Below, piece after piece: positions 1 through 7,639 of a stretch of DNA of 10,406 bases. Where the stretch lies: positions 1 to 10,406 of the forward strand of contig NRSV01000197.1 in NCBI GenBank assembly GCA_002286855.1, written 5' to 3'. The notes under the pieces were generated by a model that worked only from the letters and a program-made list of their open reading frames with translations, searched no databases and had not been told where the DNA came from. Position 1 is the first letter of the stretch; every line of letters starts with the position of its first letter. This DNA is from Bipolaris cookei (taxonomy: Eukaryota > Ascomycota > Dothideomycetes > Pleosporales > Pleosporaceae). The position numbers and the translations under genes are program-made.

Positions 1-140
1 TCCCACACCAAGGCCGGTGAGCTTTACGCTAGTGTTCCGTGAGGTTGTCTGGCGATTCGTAGTGGAAAAGAGTTATGGATGTAACCGGGGGTTTTGACAA
101 ACACTAATCTATATTGCTATAGACTAACGAGTAACAATCT

Positions 141-472
141 TGTTAAGTAAAGTAACTAGTAAGAAAGTACAATTTGAGTTGACCACAACGAGAGTAAATA
201 ATGAAATCCATCCATCCTTATATCCTCATTGCTTTCGTCCTGCCATCTCGGACATCTCGCCAAGACGAGATGGACCAGATGGCGTTGCCATCTCTTCATG
301 CACTGCCATCTCAGATGGCCGGCCTTGGCGAGATGGCACATCACGTGACCTCGAGCCCCGCGGTGATCCGTTACCTTCTGACGCGGAGCTTTGTGGCACC
401 ATAACCACTCGTGCTCTCTCGTTCCTCTTGTCCCGCGTCAAGGAGAGCCCCTTTCTTGTTATATCTGTAACA
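141..472. repeat. Putative solo LTR of an LTR retrotransposon
   Basis: The segment begins TGTTA and ends TAACA, the 5-bp inverted TG...CA termini typical of LTRs. Its length of 332 bp fits a fungal Copia or Gypsy LTR. It has a TATA-like stretch near 215-225 and a motif-dense block at 242-337 that would lie in U3. The right edge is supported independently: recognisable LINE ORF1 coding sequence (minus strand) stops exactly at 473. No 5-bp target duplication is visible (AATCT on the left, GCCTA on the right), so it may be a truncated element or the product of recombination between two elements. Open frames inside it are judged chance. Confidence 0.45.
242..337. repeat. Cluster of GAGATGG/CCATCTC direct and inverted motifs
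   Basis: About eight copies of the ATCTC/GAGAT/AGATGG core lie within 96 bp in both orientations: 242-250, 253-260, 266-273, 276-284, 287-294, 305-312, 313-318 and 329-337. A perfect 12-bp inverted repeat joins 253-264 (CATCTCGCCAAG) to 324-335. A near-perfect short palindrome, CCATCT-C-AGATGG, lies at 306-318. The block could be a regulatory array in the LTR U3 region or a fold-back structure. No transcription factor is assigned. Confidence 0.6.
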
Positions 473-1349
473 GCCTACTACTTTCAAGCCTTTGTTAAAG
501 GTTTAAATTTCTTCTTTCAGAACCTCTAGGCTGTGATTAGTTGGTAGTTTGTGGATAACTACTTTAAAGCAAGGAGTTATTGGCTGGGCAGTTTTGAAGG
601 TTGTGATATCCTTCCAGATATTCTGATTATCTAGTAGGTATTTTGCTGTGAAGGCTGGGTGGTGGTGATTACTTTGTTGCCTTTGGCGGAGGGCGTTACT
701 GAAGCTACTACTGGAGATTTCACTCCTCCTTTGTTAGTGAAGGCTTGATTGAAAGCGTTTCTGAGGTTGAGGGCGTCGAAAGCAGTTGGCGTTTCACTAA
801 TTAGCACTAGTTGTCTTGGATTTTTGCGTTGTCTTTTTATGTTGGATATTAGTCCACGGTTGTTCTTTGTTACTAGCTGCTACCGTTGCGTATGAGGTAG
901 CCCCAGCTGGGGCTGGCTGAGTAAGGGGTTGGAGGTTTTTGTGGGCTTTTCTAGGGGCCTAATCTTCTCTCTTAGCTCCTTTGAGATGTTGGAGAGTGAG
1001 GAGATCTGATCTCCTAAGATAGCAGGATTTTTCTTTTTACTCTGCCGTTTTAAGTGTAGTCTCTAAAGACTTCCACTAGGTCTAGCAGACTAGTCTGCTG
1101 GGTTGGGTTATTTTCAGCAAGGTTAGCTGCTTGGATTACTAGGTTTCTAGCAATTTCAAGAGTTTTTTCTACTGAAGTTGCCTTTGGTATTTTGCTACCC
1201 ACTGAGTATCGGAGTATAGGTCCAATAAAAGCAGAAAAATTGCTCCTAGTGCGATTGTGGGTAGGCCTTAGATGTTCCACTGAATTCTGCCTGTTTGGGC
1301 AGGGAGCAGTGGCTTCCTCAACCATTTGAACCTTTATGTTAGTATCCAT
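473..1349 (-). pseudogene. Decayed LINE (Tad1-like) ORF1, gag-like protein, partial
   Basis: This is the relic of the first open frame of a fungal non-LTR retrotransposon, whose product would be an RNA-binding gag-like protein. Reading the minus strand, the likely original ATG is 1347-1349, followed by about 100 open codons to TAA at 1050-1052. That stretch includes AFIGPILRYSVG and TLEIARNLVIQAANLAENN. Further stretches appear in shifted frames: SYATVAASNKEQPWTN near 850-910, FDALNLRNAFNQAFTNKG near 740-780, then FTAKYLLDNQNIWKDITTF and FKVVIHKLPT down to about 540, and TFNKGLKVVG ending at 473. These resemble ORF1 proteins of Tad/CgT1-type fungal LINEs as I recall them. At least four frameshifts and several stops make it dead. 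ORF2 is absent, cut off at the putative LTR. Codons upstream of 1347, to 1463, read into 5' leader and then the TIR of element A, so they are not part of the gene. Confidence 0.7.
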
Positions 1350-1418
1350 TGGTCGCTTGTTGTCTTCTCTAAGGTCTTTAGAGGCAGGTCTTTTTTTATT
1401 ATTTCTTATAGTAACGTA

Positions 1419-1480
1419 ATTCACAAGCGAGCGGCCACCCCAAGCGAGTGGCCACCTCCCCACTAGCGCGTCGACGTCGA
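1419..1480. repeat. Left terminal inverted repeat of element A
   Basis: It matches the reverse complement of 3192-3254, ending internally at a shared TCGACGTCGA palindrome (1471-1480). It contains two tandem 17-bp units, 1425-1441 and 1442-1458, built on AAGCGAGYGGCCACC. They are probably transposase-binding iterons, because the same unit recurs at the ends of other elements here. Confidence 0.85.
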
Positions 1481-1532
1481 CACCCTATCACGCACTTTTA
1501 TCATAGTCAATAAACTATCGCGATATACCAAA

Positions 1533-3177
1533 TTAATTATCAGAATCGCTACTATCACTTGCACTATCTATCTCAACTGCGCAGGTACGAGCGTTATGTC
1601 AAGTCTGCTTGCAACGCCCGCACCGCCTCTGTCCTCCACCCTCTTCGACGCACTCTCACCATCGCCACGACTGCTACCCGCCTGTTCAGCTAATACTTCT
1701 TGCACATCGCCTACAGTAAGAGTCTCTTCTATCAGTACGTATCGCCGCTTGCGGCTCTTACGCTTGTTTGCTGTATCTAGAGCCTCTCGAAGACCAGCTA
1801 CTTCCACCCTCATAAGTGTCATCTCATGTGCTATTTGCTGAGCCCCTTTACTTAACTGCGCGACCTTTTCGTCAAGAGAACTTGCAGAAGACCCAGGGCG
1901 ATTTCTCACTCTCTGTCGAATGAGAGTACTTTGAGCCTCGACTTCGTGCGCGTTGCGTGGTGTCTGCGCCTCACAGGGAGCTACCCGTCGTGGTGATTGT
2001 TTTGGTGTCTGCACCACCACATCAAGTTTTGATAGCACGGCCTGTGGGTTATGTGGGACTAGACCGGCGCCTCCGAAGCCAGCTTGGATATTCTCCTTCG
2101 TGATAGACTGCTCAAAAGCAGCCTTAAAGGCTGGCAGGAAGGTCTCCTTACTGATATAGTTGATGCGGTTGCGTGCCAAGCCTGAAACTACGTCGCCATA
2201 TTTACGCTTTAACGGCGCAAAGCATGTGACATCAAGAGGCTGCAATAGATGAGACGAGTGCGCAGGCATATAGAGAAGAATAACATTCTTCTCCTTGCAA
2301 AGATCTTGAAATTCGACAGAGCAGTGGCTCTAATGGCCGTTAATAATAAGCAGTCGATACCCACCCACAGTACAGCTCTTTGTATGGGTATCAAAGTGCT
2401 CTAACCAGGCAAAAGCAAGCTGATTATTCGTCCAGCCATTGGGACTGACTTCAAGGACCCAGTCGGTAGGCAGGTCTTCAAACCAGATGTTGATAAGCAC
2501 CTTGCCCGCAAAGACAATGAAGGGTAGTAGACAGCGACCCAACGCGCCCGCGCCTTGGATCACAGTAACCCACTCACGGTTACCTGGCTGTATCCGCTTC
2601 TTTTTGCCATATCCTTCTGAGCCTGTGACAACTAACTGTGATAAAATCTTGCCCATCATAAAGCCAGTCTCATCAAAGTTGTAGATATCGTCGTCCACAA
2701 TACCCCATTTCTGTTCTGTCGCTTTGACTAGGTCGAACCAATGCTGGATGGCCGCTGGATCCTCGCAGACGGCTCGCTAGTAATCATAAGGACGGCTCCG
2801 GCGCGTAGGGAGCTCAGCAGTCCTCTTAAAAAAGTTGTCAACCCAGTTCTTGCCAACAGGGTTGCTCTCCCGCTCATGCAATAGTTTATCAGCCATTGCT
2901 CGAACGTCAGGCTTTGTAGGCGCAAATCCTCGCGCAGAATCTTCAATAATACGTCCAACTGTAGCCTCCTCTTCTAGCTTATTCAGGCGCTTTGATTTTG
3001 GTTCGCAGTCGTGTCGAGGGCGTCTTCCAGCGCGTCGGTAAGATAGAGTCCTTCAGGGCACATTATAGATAGAGGCAGCACGTCTTTGGCTTTGAACACG
3101 TTGCGATTGGACATCAAGAAGAGCAGGCTGAAATCTGATTCAGTATAGGAAGTTTGAGTAGTCCGTTGTTGAGACAT
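1533..3177 (-). pseudogene. Fot1/pogo-like DDE_1 transposase, element A (broken)
   Basis: The start ATG (3175-3177) has an adenine at -3 and gives the N-terminus MSQQRTTQTSYTESDF. A one-base shift near 3122 then leads into a single frame with the family pattern: N-terminal helix-turn-helix (AASIYNVP), a CENP-B/Tc5-like region (RRPRHDCEPKSKRLNKLEEE), and a DDE_1 catalytic domain. First Asp in YNFDETGF (2672-2674); third Asp in LLQPLDV (2231-2233). The second Asp, expected in LILDGH, is Asn (2339-2341). Spacing between second and third positions is 35 residues (DD35D). In-frame stops lie at 3053-3055 (TGA), 2777-2779 (TAG), 2330-2332 (TAG) and 1599-1601 (TGA). A second shift near 1623-1640 moves the C-terminal zinc knuckle (1581-1622, CX2CX4HX4C) and acidic tail into another frame ending with TAA at 1533-1535. 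Unbroken length would be about 545 residues, normal for the family. It encodes no functional enzyme. Confidence 0.88.
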
Positions 3178-3191
3178 GGTGTGTTGTGCTA

Positions 3192-3254
3192 TCGACGTCG
3201 AAGCGCTGGTGGGGCGTGGGCCGCTCGCTTGGGTGGGCCGCTCATTTGTAAAAT
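3192..3254. repeat. Right terminal inverted repeat of element A
   Basis: This is the inverted partner of 1419-1480. The TCGACGTCGA palindrome sits at 3192-3201. Two 17-bp units lie at 3214-3230 and 3231-3247, and the terminus reads TTTGTAAA on the plus strand. It lies just upstream of the transposase start at 3177. Confidence 0.85.
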
Positions 3255-3318
3255 TATAATATGAGCCATGTAATTAATACTTCGACCATCGACCGAGTCA
3301 TCGAGATCCTATTCGCCA

Positions 3319-3400
3319 TCTTCAGTAGTATAGTGGTCAGTATTTCCGCTTGTCAAGTGACAATGCGCGGGAGACCGGGGTTCAATTCCCCGCTGGAGAG
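3319..3400 (+). tRNA. tRNA-Asp (anticodon GUC) with 10-nt intron
   Basis: This is a nuclear tRNA gene that decodes GAC and GAU. The acceptor stem TCTTCAG (3319-3325) pairs with CTGGAGA (3393-3399), and G3400 is the discriminator base. The D-arm/A box is TAGTATAGTGG (3326-3336). The anticodon stem TCCGC (3345-3349) pairs with GCGGG (3367-3371). The loop reads TTGTCA, with GTC at 3352-3354. The intron AGTGACAATG (3356-3365) sits at the canonical place, one base 3' of the anticodon. The T-arm is CGGGG-TTCAATT-CCCCG (3376-3392) and supplies the B box. Spliced length is 72 nt, right for Asp. CCA is not encoded, as expected for a eukaryote. It would be transcribed by RNA polymerase III from its internal boxes and stopped at the T10 run directly after. 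All stems pair (G-U wobbles only), so the gene is probably functional. Confidence 0.95.
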
Positions 3401-3401
3401 C

Positions 3402-3411
3402 TTTTTTTTTT
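3402..3411 (+). terminator. RNA polymerase III terminator of tRNA-Asp
   Basis: A run of ten T residues starts two bases after the tRNA discriminator base. Pol III stops at four or more T on the coding strand, so this is a strong terminator. Confidence 0.92.
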
Positions 3412-3469
3412 CTCAGGGTGATCTTTTTATGCTTAGGTTAGTGGAGGTAGGTGACCTTAACGTGACTGC

Positions 3470-4334
3470 ATAACGAGCGCGCCACACTAACAAGCTATCA
3501 GAATCCTACCACTTCAAACCCCAATGTCTCAACCATCCAACCTCTAACTGCTTCCTAAGGAAGAGAGAATTAAGCTAGCCCTTCAGGAAACTAAGAAGCC
3601 TCAAGAACTAAGCGTACGACACGCTGCTAGAGTATATAAAGTGTCCTCAAGGTCAATTGACCGCCGACGCGCTGGGACGAAGTCAACACGCGATACCCAC
3701 CCCAAATCGGCCAGTCTCTAGAAGACTGAAGAGAGGGCACTTATGTGCTATATCAAGAAACTTGACACGCAAGGGTTTGCTCCAATGCTTCGTTGCGTTG
3801 AAGGTATTGCCAATCAACTGCGCGCTGCGCGTGATGCAGAGCCTGTTGGCCCACGATGGGCTTCAAACTTCGTCAAACGCGAACCTGAGCTCAAGTCGCG
3901 GATGACTCGGTAGCGCGATCACCAAAGAGTCCTATGCAGTGACCCAGATGTTATTGGGCCCTGGTTGGACCTTGTACGCAATGTCAAGACCAAGTACAGT
4001 ATTCAGGGCAAAGATATCTACAACTTTGATGAGACTGGCTTTACTATGGGCGTCGGAAACTACGTAAAAGTAGTCACTGCATCAGAGGCACGCCAGGCCC
4101 ATTGGAGTGCAACAGGGAGACCGCGAGTGGGTGACTCTGATCGCTGCAATCAACGCGATGGGCTGGGTGATTGCGCCCTACCTTATCTTCAAAGCAAAGA
4201 ACCACGACGCGTCCTAGTACCCTGATTCAAAGCCTCAATGGCGTATTGGGGTTAGAGACAACGGCTGGACTATAAACAAGATTGGTGTAGCTTGGCTAAA
4301 GCACTTTGTTGAGCAAATGAAGAGATGAAGGGTC
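3470..4334 (+). mobile_element. Element B: 3'-truncated Fot1/pogo-like transposon
   Basis: The left end near 3470-3495 (TAACGAGCGCGCCACAC) resembles the TIRs of elements A and D2, and the transposase relic starts at 3524. Homology stops at about 4334, before the second catalytic Asp would be reached. The 3' half and right TIR are missing, replaced by LINE ORF2 sequence. A faint continuation (NTNFEF, around 4340-4360) may be residual family sequence. The element begins only about 70 bp after the tRNA gene. Confidence 0.65.
3524..4328 (+). pseudogene. Fot1/pogo-like DDE_1 transposase, element B (truncated, broken)
   Basis: The ATG at 3524-3526 gives MSQPSNL, sharing the MSQ start of element A, then a TAA at 3545-3547. 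The frame continues through the helix-turn-helix (HAARVYKVSSRSIDRRRAG) and the Tc5-like region (RWASNFVKREPEL) to YNFDETGFTMG, whose Asp (4028-4030) is the first catalytic residue. In-frame TAG codons lie at 3719-3721 and 3911-3913. A one-base shift between about 4088 and 4110 moves the reading to another frame (DREWVTLIAAINAMGW, then DNGWTINKIGVAWLKHF), which carries a TAG at 4215-4217 and ends at TGA 4326-4328. The second and third Asp, coiled coil and zinc knuckle are gone. It is non-functional. The intact reading of the same region in D2 shows clearly where each break lies. Confidence 0.82.
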
Positions 4335-4369
4335 ATACGTACACAACACCAACTTCGAGTTTTCTGGAA

Positions 4370-5130
4370 ACCGCTAGAAAACCACCGGATTTAAGAGAAC
4401 CGACGCACGTCTTATATAGTCTTGCGGCTGAGATAGGACGTTAAATTAGAATAATAATAACAAGGGAGCCGACTATCAGAGTATATGCAGATAACCAGGC
4501 TGCAATACTTAGACTCCAAACTGCTTCTAATAACACTGGACAAGAGTGGCAACTTAGATGTATAAGAGCTGCTCAGAAACTTCGAGAAGAAGACCTATTA
4601 TCCACAATCTACTGGGTACCTGGCCACCAGGACATTATAGGAAATGATAAAGCTAAATCCTAGTTCGAGCAGAACTAGCCTAGCTGTTATAGGCATACGA
4701 ATAAAACAGCTAGGCGATAGGAAATGGCTTGTTTATCTATAGCAGTGTAGAAAGAAAGCTATCACACAAAATCCAGATACATACGCAGCAGCGTACGAGT
4801 GGAAAATCAGGAGACAGATCAATATCCCCTCCTACTAGTAGGGAAGTCTCCAGCGCCTTCTATCAGCTTAAACTAGGATCCTGTTGCCTAAGAAGCTTTC
4901 TAAACGAGGAAAAGTCGACTCTAAAGTTTGCCCATGCAACTATAGATCGGCGCAGGACCCTGCACATATCCTCCTTAAATGCTCACTATATAAGGAGGCT
5001 AGATAGAAGATGCAAGAAGCTGTGAGAAGGTACAGCTCTCAGTATTGTCGAAGGCACTGCCGGTGTGGCGGTGCTTTCCTATTGTAATCTTAGCGCGGAT
5101 ATTAGATAGGTGGCACCTCAGTGGAAGCTC
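4370..5130 (+). pseudogene. LINE (Tad1-like) ORF2 3' fragment: RNase H and C-terminal zinc motif
   Basis: This is the tail of a non-LTR retrotransposon polyprotein. RNase H is recognisable from 4472: TIRVYADNQAA (catalytic Asp 4490-4492), then STIYWVPGHQDIIGNDKAK near 4600-4660. In that motif the terminal Asp expected after KA is Lys, and TAG follows at 4661-4663. Farther on, AFYQLKLGSCCLRSFL (about 4855-4905) and, in a shifted frame, CPCNYRSAQDPAHILLKCSLYKEAR (given in two parts: CPCNYRSAQDPAH, then ILLKCSLYKEAR; about 4930-5005) match the C-terminal zinc-binding segment of fungal LINE reverse transcriptases. GTAGVAVLSY and DRWHLSG (5055-5130) look like the protein's extreme C-terminus. The reverse transcriptase and endonuclease domains are absent, the usual outcome of a 5'-truncated LINE copy. 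Several stops and shifts make it dead. The exact left edge (4335-4390) is uncertain. Confidence 0.75.
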
Positions 5131-5144
5131 CACAATCAATCTTA

Positions 5145-6597
5145 CAATACACTTTTTGCAGAGGAGACCAGAACGCAGCTCCACCGTGGTACTCTTGGCG
5201 CTGTTGAAGGTCAAGAGCTTTGCCCTTCTTCGTATGCTTTTGTTTGTGTTAGAGAGCCTCTCTTAGACCCTCATTCTCATGCTTCAAGAGCTCATTCTGC
5301 ACAGACAGATGGTGGAGTGCGTGGCTAAGCTCTTTTGACTCTTCTTGCTGGGTATCCTTCACCGCAACATGCACTAATCGATCAAGCTTTCTCCAATCAC
5401 TGTCAGAAAGCCCTGATGATGAGCTCCTCTCACCTTCTGGCCTACTCGCGAATCTCTTGAGGATGACATGAGGATCTGTTGGCCATATAACAGTAGCTTC
5501 AAACGCTGTCAATAGAGTTGATTGCATGAACTAAGACTGCTAGGCTATCCAGAACAACGAAAAGAAGTCTCCTTGATTGAGATGAGGCTCGGGGCATTGT
5601 GGAGGTGTGAGGTGAGCTCAACTGAGTAAGCTTGAGATAGTGGTCTGAACAGTACTACATCTAGCGGTTGAAGCGTGTGAGTCGAATGAGGAGGAAAGAT
5701 CAATAGGATTATCCTGTGGCGATCGCAGTAGCTGATAAACTCCATCGTCACGTGAGATCCGTGGCCATCAAGGATGAGCAATCTCCATCTACCTGATTGC
5801 TGCTTTGTACAGCGATCAAACACTTGCTCAAGCCAAGCTAGCCCTACGTCGTCGTTTGACCAGCCTGACGGAGATGATGAGACAAATATGTCGTGCTTAG
5901 TAGCTTCAATATCCTCTACCCAAGACGATCTCATTGCTCCTCTAGCTGCAGCGTAGATAAGGCTTGGAGGCAGCCAGCTCCCATCAGTGCAGCAGCATCC
6001 CAGGAGCGTCAAGAACTCATGTGATCTATCTTGAAGAGATGCTCTAACCTCTTTCTTATCCCATTGGCGCTTGCTGAAGATCCTCTTGCTTCTGCCTACG
6101 ACGCCAATCAGGAAGCCTTTCTCATCCATATTGTATATATCTCAAGCCTCAAGCTGGTATTGAGTGATCTTTTGGTGCAGCAGCTTAAAATAGAGTCTAT
6201 ACTTTGACTCTGAGTCAGCTACATGGCGCGTACGATCCATACCGCTGGTCCTTTTTGAGACGAGCTCATCTTGGTGTCGGTTGATGAAGCGAGTAACCCA
6301 GCTCTCGCTGAGCTCGCGATGGGCTATTTCTGAAGAGAAATTTCTAATCATCTCTCTCGTGGGAGGAAGGCCTTACTTATCAAGCTTATTAATATATCGT
6401 ACAAGCTCTAACTCCTGTTGTGGGCCGATATCTTTCTCCTGAACGTATCCATTGCTCCTAGGCCCTGTTACACGCCTCCAGCGCCGACCCAACGTTGAGC
6501 GGTCAACGCCCCATTTTCCAACAACCTATTTTAACGTGAACTGTTCTCTTACATCTCGTAACTCTAGATCTGTAATTGCTTTATCAATCAGGGCCAT
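5145..6597 (-). pseudogene. Pogo-like DDE_1 transposase, element C (different subfamily, broken and truncated)
   Basis: The ATG at 6595-6597 begins MALIDKAITDLELRDV. A helix-turn-helix follows (KWGVDRSTLGRRWRRV), then a Tc5-like region (GLPPTREMIRNFSSEI, WVTRFINRHQDEL) and a DDE_1 catalytic domain. All three catalytic Asp are kept: YNMDEKGF (6124-6126), LILDGHGSH (5767-5769) and LQPLDV (5659-5661), 35 residues between the last two. In-frame stops lie at 6526-6528, 6373-6375 and 6142-6144. A shift near 5575 moves to a second frame with stops at 5540-5542, 5531-5533 and 5249-5251. The C-terminal part (FEATVIWPTDPHVILKRF, then HHLSVQNELLKHENEGLREAL, a probable coiled coil, then KKGKALDLQQRQEYHGGAAFWSP) is typical of another fungal pogo subfamily without a zinc knuckle. 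Homology ends near 5145, where LINE sequence begins, so the 3' end and its TIR are lost. It shares little detailed sequence with A, B or D. Confidence 0.85.
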
Positions 6598-7040
6598 AGT
6601 TATGAAGTTAGCGCGCGCTAAAGTTATGGTGTTGAGACGCGCGTTGGTGTTCGGCGGGGCATGAGGTGCACGAGCACATTAATCCCGCACGTTGAGAGGT
6701 CTGCTTAAGTTAAACTCTCAAGCCTAAGGTTTATCTTATTAATTGGCCGTTTTCCTTTATTAACCCTTATGGTCTTGATGTTACTTTCCAGATCCTAACA
6801 TATTACGTGTGAAACGGAAAGTTAAATGATATAAACTTCTACACGCAGCAGAACGAAGATTCAGAGATACAGAAAGAAAAATACGACTACTATTTAAATA
6901 TCTGGTTCGTCGCTAGATTAACAAAGGGCATCATCGTTTCATCCTTATTACACAACATGGCGCGCTTTTCCGTTTTGTAACTTTTATTCTTCCTCTCCTG
7001 TATGTCCTTTTCAGTTGCAAATATCTCATAAAACGTGTCT
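6598..7040. other. Non-coding stretch upstream of element C
   Basis: No open frame of note on either strand. The part next to the element C start has a perfect 14-bp palindrome, TTAGCGCGCGCTAA (6608-6621), flanked by two AGTTATG direct repeats (one on each side); it may belong to the element's 5' end. A TIR for element C cannot be assigned. The rest is AT-rich, with a TATTTAAATA palindrome at 6891-6900, and holds nothing I recognise. Confidence 0.6.
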
Positions 7041-7091
7041 GTATAGCGAGTGGCTCAGTATAGCGAGTGGCTCAGTATAGCGAGTGGCTCA
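7041..7091. repeat. Three perfect 17-bp tandem repeats at the outer end of D1
   Basis: GTATAGCGAGTGGCTCA occurs at 7041-7057, 7058-7074 and 7075-7091 without a mismatch. The core AGCGAGTGGC matches the 17-bp units in the TIRs of element A (AGCGAGYGGC). This is the terminal repeat of D1, with three units rather than two. Confidence 0.9.
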
Positions 7092-7178
7092 CCGTGCCAA
7101 GACCCCATCAACTTCACAGCCATTACACCACTATTGCAACGCAACCATAATAGTAAATAGAAATTGAAATAGGCCAAT

Positions 7179-7634
7179 CTACTCAGAATCTACTTCTACA
7201 TCTTTCTTGCACGTGCGCAAGTTGTGCCCAGTCTCACCACAGCGTCTACAGTGCCTTTGCGATGGCTCACCTACTTCAACGCGTGCTCTCTTCTTCACCT
7301 TCTTCCCATCACTGCGCGCCCCAAACTCTCTCAGAGCTGCTAATCGCTCTCCCTCTTCAACTATTAGAGTCTCTCCTTTCTGTACCCGCTTTCTTTTGTG
7401 TGATATTCGTTGTGTGGCGGCTTGGTTAGCTGATTCAAGCTCAGCGACGCGTTTTTGCGCCAACACCAGCTTCTGCGCGATAATCGCAGCGCCTTTGGCC
7501 AGCTTTTCAAAGGCAACTACCATACTTGTTGGTGAACTATCTATATGCCTCTGAATCCTCCGCTTCACTAAAGTCGACTGCGACCCTAATTCATGGGTGT
7601 TACTTGGGGTTTGCGACAGCCAGGGCAGATCTTC
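7179..7634 (-). pseudogene. Fot1/pogo-like transposase C-terminal fragment, element D1
   Basis: There are 151 open codons from the ambiguous base to TAG (7179-7181). The fragment starts EDLPWLSQTPSNTHELGSQ, a position that aligns with EALWQACTPGNLRELEAQ in D2, i.e. downstream of the catalytic domain. A probable coiled coil follows (ELESANQAATQRISHKRKR), then a basic linker, and a zinc knuckle CRRCGETGHNLRTC (7209-7250, CX2CX4HX4C) with a short acidic tail (KKDVEVDSE). No helix-turn-helix or DDE domain is present, so it cannot act alone as a transposase. There are no internal stops, which suggests the source element was recent or still intact. Reading past 7637 on this strand gives only antisense of D2. 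It could be a real partial copy or the end of a complete element whose remainder was lost in assembly. Confidence 0.82.
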
Positions 7635-7636
7635 TG

Positions 7637-7637
7637 N
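7637..7637. other. Ambiguous base (N) at the D1/D2 junction
   Basis: This is the only non-ACGT base in the window. It falls exactly where transposase coding sequence changes strand and element. It could be a collapsed gap, a consensus conflict between two repeat copies, or a real junction with one unresolved base. Confidence 0.95.
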
Positions 7638-7639
7638 AG

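Larger units (their letters stand above)
1419..3254 (-). mobile_element. Element A: full-length but inactive Fot1/pogo-like DNA transposon
   Basis: The unit is about 1.84 kb, close to the usual length of Fot1-type elements, and is bounded by long imperfect TIRs (1419-1480 and 3192-3254). A single transposase relic runs on the minus strand inside. TA dinucleotides lie just outside both ends (1417-1418 and 3255-3256), fitting the TA target duplication of Tc1-mariner elements. One base of uncertainty remains because the outermost TIR bases differ by an indel. It is inserted just upstream of the start of the LINE ORF1 relic and ends 64 bp before the tRNA-Asp gene. Confidence 0.85.

Noticed and set aside
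140..529. Host gene of about 129 codons across the LTR-like block
   Set aside because: The frame crosses the putative LTR boundary and its overlaps on both strands come from the repeated CATCTC/GAGATG motifs; there is no domain-like sequence.
1350..1463. N-terminal extension of the LINE ORF1 frame
   Set aside because: It reads through the left TIR of element A; the family-like sequence begins at the ATG 1347-1349.
2439..2684. Plus-strand open frames opposite elements A, C and D
   Set aside because: They are mirror frames of transposase coding sequence with no independent family resemblance.
5050..5078. Hairpin GCACTGCC-GGTGT-GGCGGTGC as a possible element C terminal repeat
   Set aside because: The segment lies inside the LINE ORF2 tail (GTAGVAVLSY reading), element C is truncated before it, and no inverted partner is visible beyond 6600.
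7041..7091. CRISPR array or microsatellite
   Set aside because: The units are contiguous with no spacers, number only three, and match transposon TIR motifs in a eukaryotic context.
7526..7639. Upstream ATG extension of the D2 transposase (first 38 codons)
   Set aside because: These codons are antisense of the D1 coding region and run through the ambiguous base; the real N-terminus of this family looks quite different (as in element A).
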